DNA of 62,622 bases from an uncultured Parabacteroides sp. (GTDB taxonomy: Bacteria > Bacteroidota > Bacteroidia > Bacteroidales > Tannerellaceae), in contig CALUZR010000014.1 of assembly GCA_944325335.1 (NCBI GenBank), forward strand, positions 1 through 62,622, given 5' to 3'. A program made the position numbers and the translations under genes. The notes beneath the pieces were generated by a model. That model ran no database searches and was not told the DNA's origin. It worked only from the letters and a program-made list of their open reading frames with translations. How positions within the stretch are numbered: the stretch's first letter is position 1; every line of letters starts with the position of its first letter. Positions 17,129 through 25,905 of this stretch are shown here, piece after piece.

Positions 17129-17839
17129 TTATACATTTTCTATGGTTGCTTTCTTACTTTTCTTAGCTTCTTTGAGGCCTGCCAGCACGACGACGATTTC
17201 GCCCTTAGGTTCATTTTGGGTAAAATGCCGGACGACCTCTTCCAACGTACCTCGGACCGTCTCCTCGTGCAGTTTGGAGATCTCGCGCGAGACGGATACT
17301 TGCCTGTCCGCCCCAAAGACTTCGGCAAACTGGGTCAATGTCTTGACCAGCCGGAACGGGGACTCGTAAAAGACCATGGTCCTTGTTTCGCCGGCCAGCT
17401 CCAGCAGACGCGTCTGCCTTCCCTTTTTTTGCGGGAGGAATCCCTCGAAGCAAAACTTTTCGTTGGGGAGGCCGGAGACGACCAGGGCAGGCACGAAGGC
17501 CGTCGCCCCAGGAAGGCATTCCACCTCGACACCCTGACGGATGCATTCGCGCACCAGGAGGAAGCCCGGGTCAGAGATGGCAGGCGTCCCGGCGTCTGAA
17601 ACCAGCGCGATGTGTTCGCCTCCACGGATTCGGGCGGCTAATTGCTCGACCGTCTGGTGTTCATTGAACTTATGGTGCGATTGCATCTTGTTCTGGATAT
17701 CGAAATGCTTGAAAAGGACGCTTGTCGTACGCGTATCTTCCGCCAATACCAAGTCTGCTTCCTTTAGCGCTTGGATGGCCCGGAAGGTCATATCGTCTAA
17801 ATTTCCAACCGGAGTCGGTACTATTGTCAATTTTGCCAT
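17129..17839 (-). CDS. rsmI: 16S rRNA 2'-O-methyltransferase RsmI
   Basis: This 236-aa SAM-dependent methyltransferase of the tetrapyrrole-methylase fold shows the RsmI signature LTIVPTPVGNLDDMTFRAI at the N-terminus, then LAEDTRTTSVLFKHF, ALVSDAGTPAISDPGF and the GLPNEKFCFEGFLP block. It methylates the ribose of C1402 of 16S rRNA. I place the start at the Met of MAKLTIV (17839) rather than 12 bp upstream, since RsmI proteins begin close to this motif. Confidence 0.93.
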   Translation of the reverse strand: MAKLTIVPTPVGNLDDMTFRAIQALKEADLVLAEDTRTTSVLFKHFDIQNKMQSHHKFNEHQTVEQLAARIRGGEHIALVSDAGTPAISDPGFLLVRECIRQGVEVECLPGATAFVPALVVSGLPNEKFCFEGFLPQKKGRQTRLLELAGETRTMVFYESPFRLVKTLTQFAEVFGADRQVSVSREISKLHEETVRGTLEEVVRHFTQNEPKGEIVVVLAGLKEAKKSKKATIENV

Positions 17840-17865
17840 ACGCTTTTCCATCTGAGTCCTTTCTC

Positions 17866-18522
17866 TTAGATAAATCTTTTCTCTAAAAGTTTAATGAAGT
17901 CCAAGACAGACTCGCTTTGCCAATCCCAAGCCATCCGCTCGTGGAGGTATTGCTTGGCCATGTCGAGAGAAGGCATCGCGTTCAAATCGGCTAACGTTTG
18001 GTTCATCTGGGCTTCATCTCCTCCGAACAGTTCACGACGGAAGCGGAAACGGTCGTTCAGGCTGAATGCTTTCCGAAGGTCGGCCATCGTCTGTTTCGCC
18101 AAGACGTCTTGCAAGAGGACGTTCGATTTTTCTGTCACGGATGGCGTAGGCTCCTCTGCTTTCTCTTCATACAGTGGATCCTCCTTCTGGATAGGCACAT
18201 TCAATTCTATACGGATTGGCACCTTATGCGTCGCCTGAGCTTGCGAAAGAGTTTGTTGACTTTCTTCTGTCCTCCTTTGATATTGCTCTGTCAATGCTTG
18301 CAAATGGTTTAATTCCTCCTGTTGTTCCACGAGACGGATATGCAGTTGTTGTATCTGTTCGTTTTCCAACGTCTTCAATTTTTCCAACACCGTATACGCC
18401 CAATTGCCTGCCCTTGCGAGCGAAAGGGCAGACAGGCCGTCCTCTTCTTGCATCCCCCGAACCAATGTTTCGAGGCTCTGGATGTCGGAAAGCAAATGTT
18501 CTAATTTCTCTTTATATGCCAT
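17866..18522 (-). CDS. Coiled-coil protein of unknown function
   Basis: This 218-aa acidic protein has no signal peptide or membrane segment. Residues 1-105 are strongly helical with heptads (EKLKTLENEQIQQLHIRLVE, NHLQALTEQYQRRTEESQQT). A linker (near 110-135) leads to a C-terminal helical domain (LRKAFSLNDRFRFRRELFGG, RMAWDWQSESVLDFIKLLEKR). The FSLNDRFRFRRELFGGD block is a pattern I associate with conserved Bacteroidetes hypothetical proteins. The gene is 26 bp upstream of rsmI, on the same strand. Confidence 0.7.
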   Translation of the reverse strand: MAYKEKLEHLLSDIQSLETLVRGMQEEDGLSALSLARAGNWAYTVLEKLKTLENEQIQQLHIRLVEQQEELNHLQALTEQYQRRTEESQQTLSQAQATHKVPIRIELNVPIQKEDPLYEEKAEEPTPSVTEKSNVLLQDVLAKQTMADLRKAFSLNDRFRFRRELFGGDEAQMNQTLADLNAMPSLDMAKQYLHERMAWDWQSESVLDFIKLLEKRFI

Positions 18523-18701
18523 TTTATCGTAAATACCCTGTTTTGCATTTACAAAAATATGTATTTCTGCCCAATATCCCGCCTAAAAAAGGGAAGAATC
18601 TTCTCCAAACATCCATTTTTCTTCGTTTTTTACTTAAATATAGGTAGTAACGACCGGCGGAATACATATAAATAGGTATTGCCAGAAGCTGCAGATGGAA
18701 A

Positions 18702-18709
18702 TACCTTTG
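18702..18709 (+). promoter_or_regulatory. Promoter -7 box of candidate small RNA
   Basis: TACCTTTG, with TTGC about 19 bp upstream (18679). No gene follows before the terminator at 18833-18869. Confidence 0.5.
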
Positions 18710-18715
18710 CATTGT

Positions 18716-18869
18716 CAAAATGAACGTAACACTATTAGTATAATCTCAGGACCAAAACCTAATCGCTAATTTATGTAAGCATATAAGATGATACATATTG
18801 GAAAGTTTTTATTGGTTATTTCCGATATACGCAAAAAGCCTCGCTGGGAAGTGAGGCTTTTGTGTTTTT
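18716..18869 (+). ncRNA. Candidate small RNA of about 150 nt
   Basis: The segment runs from the predicted start after the 18702 box to an intrinsic terminator and contains no meaningful ORF (only a 7-codon ATG-TAA at 18720). The region between shows no strong internal stem. Its upstream region shares a TAGGTA..AACGACCGGC string with the porin promoter at 2682. It could instead be the remains of a lost gene. The rest of 18523-19044 holds the repeat at 18899. Confidence 0.4.
18833..18869. terminator. Bidirectional intrinsic terminator
   Basis: AAAAGCCTC (18834-18842) pairs with GAGGCTTTT (18853-18861), with T-rich sequence after it and A-rich sequence before it. Confidence 0.85.
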
Positions 18870-18898
18870 GGAAAGAAATTTTCATGCCTATCTTCCCC

Positions 18899-18956
18899 AA
18901 CGATTATAACTATGATTGAAAACGATTATAACGGGAAACGGAAACGTTTATAACGA
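18899..18956. repeat. Palindrome array, 22-bp period (CGATTATAAC family)
   Basis: Three units AACGATTATAAC / AACGATTATAAC / AACGTTTATAAC begin at 18901, 18923 and 18945, counted from the CG. They share the core of the repeats at 2509, 50411 and 62250. They lie upstream of the lipoprotein at 19045. Confidence 0.75.
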
Positions 18957-19044
18957 GAAATAAAAAATGCCTTCGCTAAAAAAGCATTAAACGATGAACC
19001 CTTCCCGCGCGATATATGTTATACGGAGAAAAAGCATATTGTGT

Positions 19045-19686
19045 ATGAAAGCATTTTTCCAAATAGTGTTGTGTGCGGGTTGCCTTGTATGGGCTACAGG
19101 TTGCGCCACGATGACGCCCCAAAATAAGCAACTCTTCGGGATGCAGACGGGGGGAATGATCGGAAGCATCTCGGGGTCGCTCATCGGAGACCGCATCGGT
19201 GGGTGGGGCGGTTCGATGATTGGTTCGGTCGTAGGCGGAGTAGCGGGAAGCGCTATAGGGGCAGCTGCCACAAGTCCCTATAATACACCGCGGAGCCACG
19301 GCGAAGAACCAATGCGTATGGACGAACGGCGCGAACCGGCTTTGTTTATCCGCGACATCATCCTCGAGGACGAGAACGGGAATCGCTCGATTGACGCGGG
19401 CGAACGGTGCCGCCTCACGTTTATCATTTGCAATGAAGGTCATGCCACCATCCCGCAAATCATGCCCGAACTAAAAGGAGACCGGAACGCCCGACGCATC
19501 CGCCACTCCGAACCTATCCCGATCCGGAACGTGAAACCGGGCGAGCAAATCCGTTATCGGATTAACTTGTTGGCCAATTCTTCCCTGAAATCAGGCGAAG
19601 CGGAATATACCATCACCTTGAAAACAGGCGGACAAAACGGAGATTATGAGGAGACTTTCCGCGTCCCGACGATAGGAAAACGCTAA
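19045..19686 (+). CDS. Glycine-zipper lipoprotein with beta-rich C-terminal domain
   Basis: This 213-aa protein starts at MKAFFQIVL, giving a proper lipoprotein signal with lipobox ATGC; the upstream in-frame ATG at 18994 would add 17 residues with no signal function. Residues 35-80 form a glycine zipper (GGMIGSISGSLIGDRIGGWG, SVVGGVAGSAIGAA) like those of Rick/SlyB/OmpA-associated proteins that insert in membranes. The rest (about 100-213) is a beta-sandwich-like domain (IRDIILEDENGNRSIDAGER, RYRINLLANSSLKSGEAEY). It is probably an outer-membrane structural or stress lipoprotein. Confidence 0.75.
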   Translation: MKAFFQIVLCAGCLVWATGCATMTPQNKQLFGMQTGGMIGSISGSLIGDRIGGWGGSMIGSVVGGVAGSAIGAAATSPYNTPRSHGEEPMRMDERREPALFIRDIILEDENGNRSIDAGERCRLTFIICNEGHATIPQIMPELKGDRNARRIRHSEPIPIRNVKPGEQIRYRINLLANSSLKSGEAEYTITLKTGGQNGDYEETFRVPTIGKR

Positions 19687-19825
19687 AAACACCCCACATT
19701 TAACGGATTTATACTGTTTTTTGCACCTTATCGCCCGTTAAGATGCCAATTATTTCGCGCAAAAAGCCTAAATTTGTTCGCATTTTTTTAGATATTTGCA
19801 AACGAATTATCAAATAAGGAAAGCT

Positions 19826-22738
19826 ATGCGTAAAACAATTTGCATCTTGGGATGTGCTTTATTCATGGGACTGTTCGCTTCGTGTTCGCAGACAGGCTCT
19901 TCCATCCCTTACGAATCGGTTCCGAACGACCCGATGAAAGCCCGCATCTACACACTCGACAATGGGCTGAAAGTGTATTTGACCGTCAACAAAGAAACGC
20001 CCCGCATACAGACGTATATCGCCGTCCGCGTGGGAGGAAAGAATGACCCGGCCGAAACGACTGGCTTGGCGCACTACTTCGAGCACTTGATGTTCAAGGG
20101 TACGACCCACTTCGGCACGACGAATTACGAAGCGGAAAAGCCGATGCTCGACGAGATCGAGCGTTTGTTTGAAGTCTATCGCACGACGACAGACGAGGCC
20201 CAGCGGAAAGCCATCTACCATCAAATCGATAGCGTATCGTACGAGGCTTCGAAGCTCGCCATCCCGAATGAGTACGACAAGCTGATGGCCTCCATCGGGG
20301 CTACCGGCACGAATGCTTACACTTGGTTCGACCAGACGGTGTATGTGGAAGACATTCCATCGAACGAGATTGACCGCTGGGCACAGATTCAGGCGGACCG
20401 CTTCCAGAACGCCGTCATCCGCGGATTCCATACCGAGCTGGAGACGGTGTATGAAGAAAAGAACATGTATTTGACGCAGGATTCGCAAAAATTGCTCGAG
20501 GCCATATTGAGCGCGCTCTATCCTGATTATCCGTATGGGACGCAGACCGTCCTCGGCACGCAGGACGACTTAAAGAATCCGTCGATCACCAATATCAAGA
20601 ATTACTACAAGACATGGTACGTACCGAACAATATCGCCATCTGCATGTCGGGCGATTTGGATCCGGACAAGACCATCGCTACAATCCAAAAATATTTCGG
20701 GGAGATGAAGCCGAATGAAAACCTGCCGGCCCGCCCCGAACCAAAAGAGAATCCCATCAAAGCGCCCGTCGAGAAAGAGGTAATCGGCTTGGATGCCGAG
20801 AATGTAGCCATCGCTTGGCGCATCCCGACCGATATCAAATCGGATAATCTCCTGACGCTCCTCAGCCAAGTGATGAGCAACGGGAAGGCTGGATTGCTGG
20901 ACGTGGATTTGGCACAGCAACAAAAGGTATTGAATTTCAATGCCGGCGTCATGCCTTTGGCGGATTATTCAACCTATCTATTCATGGGCTCGCCCAAGCA
21001 GGGGCAAACCTTGGATGAAGTCAAAGAGCTCTTCCTGGCCGAAGTAGAGAAATTGAAGAAGGGCGATTTCGACGAAAAGCTCCTCCAGGCTTCCATCAAC
21101 AATTACAAGCTCTACTACATGCAATCGTTGGAATCGAACGAAAGCCGGGCTGACCAGTTCGTTTCCGCCTTCATTGATGGCGATGATTGGAAAGACGTGG
21201 TAAACCAAATCGACGAAATGGGCAAAATCACGAAGCAAGACATCATAGACTTCGCCAACCAATACCTGGGCGATAACTACGCCGTAGTCTACAAACGCCA
21301 AGGCAAAGACCCGAACGAGAAGAAGATGGACAAACCGGAAATCACGCCCATCGTCATGAACCGCGATAGCTCGAGCGCCTTCCTCCGCGAAATCCAAGCC
21401 GAGCAGGTAGCGCCCATCGAGCCGGTCTTCCTCGATTTCAACAAGGATATGCAACAGCTCACGGCCAAGTCCGACATTCCTATTTTATACAAAGAGAACA
21501 CGACGAACGACCTCTTCACCCTCATCTACGTCTTCGAGATGGGAACAAACCACGACAAGGCGATGGGCACCGCGTTCGATTACCTCTCTTACCTCGGTAC
21601 CTCGGAGAAGAGCCTGCAGGAAATCAATAGCGAGTTCTACCAGCTGGCCTGCAGCTTCGGTGTGCATCCGGGTTCGGACCGCACGTATGTCGTCCTCTCC
21701 GGCCTCAGCGAAAATATGCCGCAAGCCATGGCGCTGTTTGAAGAACTGCTGGCCGACGCGCAAGTCAACTCCGAAGCCTACCAGAACTTGGCGAATGATA
21801 TCCTGAAAGCACGCGCCGACGCAAAGCTGAACCAAGGCGCGAACTTCAGCCGCTTGCTCCAGTATGCCATCTGGGGACCGGAATCGCCTACGACACACAT
21901 CCTCACGAATGCCGAACTCCAGGCCATGAACCCGCAAGAGTTGGTAGACCGTATCCACAAAATCAACTCTTTCGAGCATAAGATCCTTTACTACGGACCG
22001 GAAAAGGCAGAGGCACTGGTCGATATCATCAACGAACGCCACCAAGTGCCGGAGAAGTTGAACCCCATCCCCGCCGCGCCTGATTTCCAGATGCAAGAGA
22101 CCAAAGAGAACAAAGTCTATTTCGCCCAATACGACGCGAAACAGATTTACTTCTCGGCCGTTTCGAACCGGGGCGAGAAGTTTGACGCTTCGATCGACCC
22201 GATACTCAGCATGTACAACGAATACTTCGGTGGAGGCATGAACTCCATCGTCTTCCAAGAGATGCGCGAAGCCCGCGCCTTGGCCTATACGGCGGCGGCC
22301 TTCCTGGTTTCGCCCTCGAAGCTGAAATATCCCTACGTTTACCGTACCTTCATCGCCACGCAAAACGACAAGATGCTCGACGCGATGCGGGCGTTCGACC
22401 AAATTATCAACCAGATGCCCGAATCCGAACAGGCGTTCAACTTGGCAAAGGAAGCCCTGCTCACCCGCATGCGTACCGACCGCATCATCAAGGAGAACGT
22501 CCTCTGGGCTTACCTGAATATGCAGGATTTAGGGCTGAGCGTCGATATGCGCAAGGCGCTCTTCGAGCAAGTGCCTGGCATGACGTTGGCCGACGTGAAG
22601 GCGTTCCAGGAGAAATGGGTGAAGGACCGCAAATATGTCTATGTCGTCCTGGGCGATGAGAAGGATTTGGACATGAAGGGCCTCGGGCAATATGGTCCGA
22701 TCCAGAAACTGAGCCAGGAAGAGATCTTTGGGTATTGA
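19826..22738 (+). CDS. M16-family zinc metalloprotease, two-domain lipoprotein
   Basis: This 970-aa protein has a lipobox (LFASC, Cys20) and an N-terminal M16 peptidase unit with the inverted zinc motif HYFEH (His83, Glu86, His87) and a downstream Glu in the ETVYEEKNMYL region. A second, catalytically inactive M16 half follows (FEMGTNHDKAMGTAFDYLSY, GGGMNSIVFQEMREARALAY). The length fits pitrilysin-like two-domain members. It probably degrades peptides in the periplasm. The start at 19826 is preceded by AAGGA and gives a clean lipoprotein signal. Confidence 0.9.
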   Translation: MRKTICILGCALFMGLFASCSQTGSSIPYESVPNDPMKARIYTLDNGLKVYLTVNKETPRIQTYIAVRVGGKNDPAETTGLAHYFEHLMFKGTTHFGTTNYEAEKPMLDEIERLFEVYRTTTDEAQRKAIYHQIDSVSYEASKLAIPNEYDKLMASIGATGTNAYTWFDQTVYVEDIPSNEIDRWAQIQADRFQNAVIRGFHTELETVYEEKNMYLTQDSQKLLEAILSALYPDYPYGTQTVLGTQDDLKNPSITNIKNYYKTWYVPNNIAICMSGDLDPDKTIATIQKYFGEMKPNENLPARPEPKENPIKAPVEKEVIGLDAENVAIAWRIPTDIKSDNLLTLLSQVMSNGKAGLLDVDLAQQQKVLNFNAGVMPLADYSTYLFMGSPKQGQTLDEVKELFLAEVEKLKKGDFDEKLLQASINNYKLYYMQSLESNESRADQFVSAFIDGDDWKDVVNQIDEMGKITKQDIIDFANQYLGDNYAVVYKRQGKDPNEKKMDKPEITPIVMNRDSSSAFLREIQAEQVAPIEPVFLDFNKDMQQLTAKSDIPILYKENTTNDLFTLIYVFEMGTNHDKAMGTAFDYLSYLGTSEKSLQEINSEFYQLACSFGVHPGSDRTYVVLSGLSENMPQAMALFEELLADAQVNSEAYQNLANDILKARADAKLNQGANFSRLLQYAIWGPESPTTHILTNAELQAMNPQELVDRIHKINSFEHKILYYGPEKAEALVDIINERHQVPEKLNPIPAAPDFQMQETKENKVYFAQYDAKQIYFSAVSNRGEKFDASIDPILSMYNEYFGGGMNSIVFQEMREARALAYTAAAFLVSPSKLKYPYVYRTFIATQNDKMLDAMRAFDQIINQMPESEQAFNLAKEALLTRMRTDRIIKENVLWAYLNMQDLGLSVDMRKALFEQVPGMTLADVKAFQEKWVKDRKYVYVVLGDEKDLDMKGLGQYGPIQKLSQEEIFGY

Positions 22739-22754
22739 CGAAAGAATGTAAATT

Positions 22755-22996
22755 AAGCTTTCCTACATGGTAGGATTCTTTCTCCGGCAGGCCGGGAAGC
22801 TTTCCTACATGGTAGGATTCTTTCTCCGGCAGGCCGGGAAGCTTTCCTACATGGTAGGATTCTTTCCCCGGCAGGCCGGGAAGCTTTCCTACATGGTAGG
22901 ATTCTTTCTCCGCCAAGCCGGGAAGCTTTCCTACATTGTAGGATTCTTTCCCCGGCAGACCGGGAAGCTTTCCTACATTGTAGGACGCTTTCCACG
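22755..22996. repeat. Palindrome array, 42-bp period, two alternating palindromes, six units
   Basis: Units start with AAGCTT at 22755, 22797, 22839, 22881, 22923 and 22965. Each holds CCTACATGGTAGG (or CCTACATTGTAGG) and, about 22 bp on, CCGGCAGGCCGG or a variant. Because 42 is divisible by 3, long false ORFs with 14-aa repeats run through it on both strands. It fills the 305-bp gap before the gene at 23044. Confidence 0.95.
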
Positions 22997-23043
22997 ACAA
23001 GGGACAAAAAGATTATTTATTAAAACACATAAACTAAACTCAC

Positions 23044-24168
23044 ATGAAAGTAAAAACAATTTTGGCAGCTGCGGCTGCATGCATCGTAGGCTTGTCGGCA
23101 TGTACAAGCGAGACGAAGACGAAAATCCCCGTGTACGGTTGGCAAGGGGAAGGTGAAAACACGACGGCGGAATCCATCCAGGCCGATTTCAAGAAATGGA
23201 AAGAGCACGGATTGGATGGTATGTGCTACAACGCCGGCGGGTTCAATGTAGAGAAACATGCGCGGGCAGCCAAAATCGCCCACGAAAACGGGTTGGAATA
23301 CCATGCTTGGATCCCAACTATGCTGAAGGGCGACGCCGACTCGACGTGGTATGCCGTGAACCGCAAGGGCGAATCGGCCTATACCGTACAGGCGTATGTG
23401 CCTTATTACAAGTGCATGTGCCCGAACAATGAGGACGTGATCAATTACCTGGTGGCAGAGTATGGCAAGATTGCCGACATCCCCGAAGTAGACTATGTAC
23501 ACTTGGACTACATCCGCTACGTGGACGTCATCTTGGCGCGTGGCCTTTGGGATAAATATGGCTTGGTGATGAACGAAGAATACCCGACGGCGGACTATTG
23601 CTATTGCGACAAGTGCGTGGCAGACTTCAAGGAAGCGACGGGCATCGACATCAAATCCATCGAAGACCCCTCGACATGCGAAGAATGGAAGACTTTCCGC
23701 TACAACGTGATTACGAACCTCGTGGGCAAGATTGCCGACGCCGTACATGCAAAGGGCAAGAAGATCAGCGCCGCCGTCTTCCCCGGACCCGATTCGTATG
23801 CCAAGAAACTGGTGCGCCAGGAATGGAACAAGTGGAACATCGACGCCTTCTTCCCGATGAACTACAACGATTTCTATTTGGAACCGGCCTCATGGGTAGG
23901 CGAAATCACGAAGGAAGAGGTGAACTCCGTCAACGGACAGAAGCCCATCTACAGCGGACTCTTTATCTGCAAGGATTGGCAGAACAAGGCGAACATCAAA
24001 GACCCGGAAGGACACGGCCTCATCCCGTCTGAAATCGCCGAAGCCGTACGTGGCTCGATGGAAGCCGGAGCTGCAGGCGTCGCCCTCTTCGTTCCCTCGA
24101 ACATGACGGACGCGCACTGGGCTGAGTTCGACAAAGCCATCCACCAGACGTATCAGGTGAAGAAGTAA
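23044..24168 (+). CDS. GH-like TIM-barrel lipoprotein (GHL10/DUF4015-like)
   Basis: This 374-aa protein has a lipobox (GLSAC, Cys20). The sequence suggests a TIM-barrel glycosidase-like fold: KKWKEHGLDGMCYNAGGF, AKIAHENGLEYHAWIP, then YVHLDYIRYVDV, a motif typical of the GHL10/DUF4015 putative glycosidases, and FPMNYNDFY. Candidate acidic catalytic residues are the Asp of HLDYIR and one of those near AVFPGPDSY. A Cys-rich loop (YCYCDKC) may bind metal. The substrate is unknown. It lies alone between a repeat array and a terminator. Confidence 0.7.
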   Translation: MKVKTILAAAAACIVGLSACTSETKTKIPVYGWQGEGENTTAESIQADFKKWKEHGLDGMCYNAGGFNVEKHARAAKIAHENGLEYHAWIPTMLKGDADSTWYAVNRKGESAYTVQAYVPYYKCMCPNNEDVINYLVAEYGKIADIPEVDYVHLDYIRYVDVILARGLWDKYGLVMNEEYPTADYCYCDKCVADFKEATGIDIKSIEDPSTCEEWKTFRYNVITNLVGKIADAVHAKGKKISAAVFPGPDSYAKKLVRQEWNKWNIDAFFPMNYNDFYLEPASWVGEITKEEVNSVNGQKPIYSGLFICKDWQNKANIKDPEGHGLIPSEIAEAVRGSMEAGAAGVALFVPSNMTDAHWAEFDKAIHQTYQVKK

Positions 24169-24191
24169 GCTCGTAATTGATAAAAACAGAG

Positions 24192-24240
24192 AGGCACGGA
24201 ACCATAACGCTTGAATGGCGCTAAGATTCCGTGCCTTTTA
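24192..24240. terminator. Terminator hairpin between convergent genes
   Basis: AGGCACGGAA (24192-24201) pairs with TTCCGTGCCT (24227-24236), followed by TTTA. It serves the gene ending at 24168 and probably also mlaF from the other side. Confidence 0.8.
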
Positions 24241-24246
24241 TATCGA

Positions 24247-24272
24247 CCATTTTGCCGACGTCAGCAAAATGG
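24247..24272. repeat. 26-bp palindrome beside mlaF 3' end
   Basis: CCATTTTGC and GCAAAATGG flank CGACGTCA, forming a near-perfect dyad 8 bp beyond the mlaF stop. It may be a second terminator stem or an isolated unit of the intergenic palindrome class. Confidence 0.55.
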
Positions 24273-24280
24273 TAAGATTA

Positions 24281-25060
24281 TCATCCCTTATGTTCTTTCA
24301 GCTCCTCTTCCTCCACTTCCTTCACTTTGCGGAAAAGGTCGGAGGCGAAGATGAAGTCGTTGAGGGCTTGGTTCTTCGAGGTGATGACCTCTTCTTTGTT
24401 CCCTTCCCATTCCTTGACGCCCTCTTTGATGAAGATGATGTTGTCGCCGATGTTCATCACCGAGTTCATATCGTGCGTATTGATGACGGTCGTCATCTTG
24501 AACTCGACCGTAATGTCGTGAATCAAATCATCAATCACAAGCGACGTCTTCGGGTCGAGGCCGGAGTTCGGTTCGTCGCAGAAGAGGTATTTCGGATTCA
24601 GCGCAATCGCCCGGGCAATCGCCGCGCGCTTCATCATACCGCCACTGATTTCGGAGGGATACAAATCCCCTGCGTCCGAGAGGTTCACCCGGTCGAGGCA
24701 AAACTCCGCCCGCGTCCGCCGCTCTTTCGACGACATCTTCGAGAACATATCCAGCGGGAACATCACATTCTCGAGCACCGTCATGCTGTCGAACAGCGCC
24801 GAGCCTTGGAACAGCATCCCCATCTCCTTGCGCAACGCTTTCAGTTCCGATTTGTTCATCTGGATCAAATCGCGCCCGTCGTACAGGATCTCGCCGCTAT
24901 CGGGACGCAACAATCCGATGATATCCTTGATCAAGACCGTCTTGCCCGAACCGCTTCGCCCGATAATCAGGTTCGTCTTCCCATCTTCAAACACAGCGCT
25001 GATGTTTTTCAACACCGCGCGCCCTTCAAACGATTTCGTAATATGCTTAACCTCTATCAT
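24281..25060 (-). CDS. mlaF: Mla-type ABC transporter ATP-binding protein
   Basis: This 259-aa ATPase has Walker A GRSGSGKT (34-41), signature SGGMMKRAA (139-147) and Walker B KYLFCDEPNSGLD (157-169). The SGGMMKR form and the MlaE-type permease 6 bp upstream identify the MCE/Mla phospholipid transport class, which maintains outer-membrane lipid asymmetry. No MCE-domain substrate-binding gene (mlaD) lies next to it in the window. Its stop faces the GH-like gene across two hairpins. Confidence 0.9.
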   Translation of the reverse strand: MIEVKHITKSFEGRAVLKNISAVFEDGKTNLIIGRSGSGKTVLIKDIIGLLRPDSGEILYDGRDLIQMNKSELKALRKEMGMLFQGSALFDSMTVLENVMFPLDMFSKMSSKERRTRAEFCLDRVNLSDAGDLYPSEISGGMMKRAAIARAIALNPKYLFCDEPNSGLDPKTSLVIDDLIHDITVEFKMTTVINTHDMNSVMNIGDNIIFIKEGVKEWEGNKEEVITSKNQALNDFIFASDLFRKVKEVEEEELKEHKG

Positions 25061-25066
25061 ACGGCA

Positions 25067-25813
25067 TCAAGTTAACATGATTTGCGTTAATATCAAGTCG
25101 GCCATCAAGATCATGATGCTGCTCATCACGACCGCGTTCGTGCTGGCCTTACCCACCTCGAGCGCACCGCCTTTCACGTTGTACCCGAAATAGGACGCGA
25201 TCGACGAAATAATAAAGGCATACACCACCGACTTTATAATGGAATACCAGACGTAAAACTGGTTAAAATAGAATTGCAATCCGAATTCGAACGCCGCCGG
25301 CGTCATGTCCGTGGCCGACGAATAGCTCGCCGCAATACCGCCCGCAATACCGGTGAACATACTGAAAATCACCAATACGGGGATGAAGATCATCAGTCCC
25401 ACCATCTTCGGGAGAATGAGGAAGTTGGCCGAGTTGACGCCCATGATTTCCATCGCGTCGATTTGCTCCGTCACGCGCATCGTCCCAATCTCCGAGGCGA
25501 TGTTACTCCCCACCTTCCCGGCCAGGATCAACGCCATGATAGACGAGGAAAATTCCAACAGGATGATTTCACGCGTCGTATAACCAATCGTGAACTTCGG
25601 AATCAGCGGCGAACTGATATTCAGCGATATCTGGATCGCAATTACCGTTCCGATGAAAATGGAAATGATCACCACAATCCAAAGCGAATCCACGCCCAGC
25701 TTATATATTTCCTTGATTAACTGCTTGAAGAACATGCTCCAGCGGTCCGGGAACGTCAGACACTTCCGCATCAGTATCATGTATTCCCCCATTTGATGCA
25801 ATGCTTTTATCAT
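25067..25813 (-). CDS. mlaE: Mla-type ABC transporter permease
   Basis: This 248-aa integral membrane protein of the MlaE/DUF140 family has five or so hydrophobic segments and the family block LEFSSSIMALILAGKVGSNI, then EIGTMRVTEQIDAMEIMG. It forms the membrane channel with MlaF in the inner membrane. The ATG of mlaF follows its stop by 6 bp. A promoter box lies at 25845-25852. Confidence 0.92.
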   Translation of the reverse strand: MIKALHQMGEYMILMRKCLTFPDRWSMFFKQLIKEIYKLGVDSLWIVVIISIFIGTVIAIQISLNISSPLIPKFTIGYTTREIILLEFSSSIMALILAGKVGSNIASEIGTMRVTEQIDAMEIMGVNSANFLILPKMVGLMIFIPVLVIFSMFTGIAGGIAASYSSATDMTPAAFEFGLQFYFNQFYVWYSIIKSVVYAFIISSIASYFGYNVKGGALEVGKASTNAVVMSSIMILMADLILTQIMLT

Positions 25814-25844
25814 TTTCTTGCTATTTTCTGTTTTTAAAGACAGG

Positions 25845-25852
25845 CAAAGGTA
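25845..25852 (-). promoter_or_regulatory. Promoter -7 box of mlaEF
   Basis: The minus strand reads TACCTTTG, about 32 bp upstream of the mlaE ATG. Confidence 0.6.
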
Positions 25853-25905
25853 GGTAAAATCTTGGAATTATCGCACAAACTCCCTCCTATCTTTGCGCCG
25901 CGCCC

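Noticed and set aside
22488..23000. Long reading frames with 14-residue repeats (ESYHVGKLPGLPGK type) on the minus strand and MVGFFLRQAGKLSY on the plus strand
   Set aside because: They are created by the 42-bp palindrome array, whose unit length is divisible by three. They lack a ribosome site and run into the M16 gene.
25888..25895. TATCTTTG box on the plus strand near the AraC-type gene
   Set aside because: It would drive only antisense transcription into that gene; no -33 element or product is evident.
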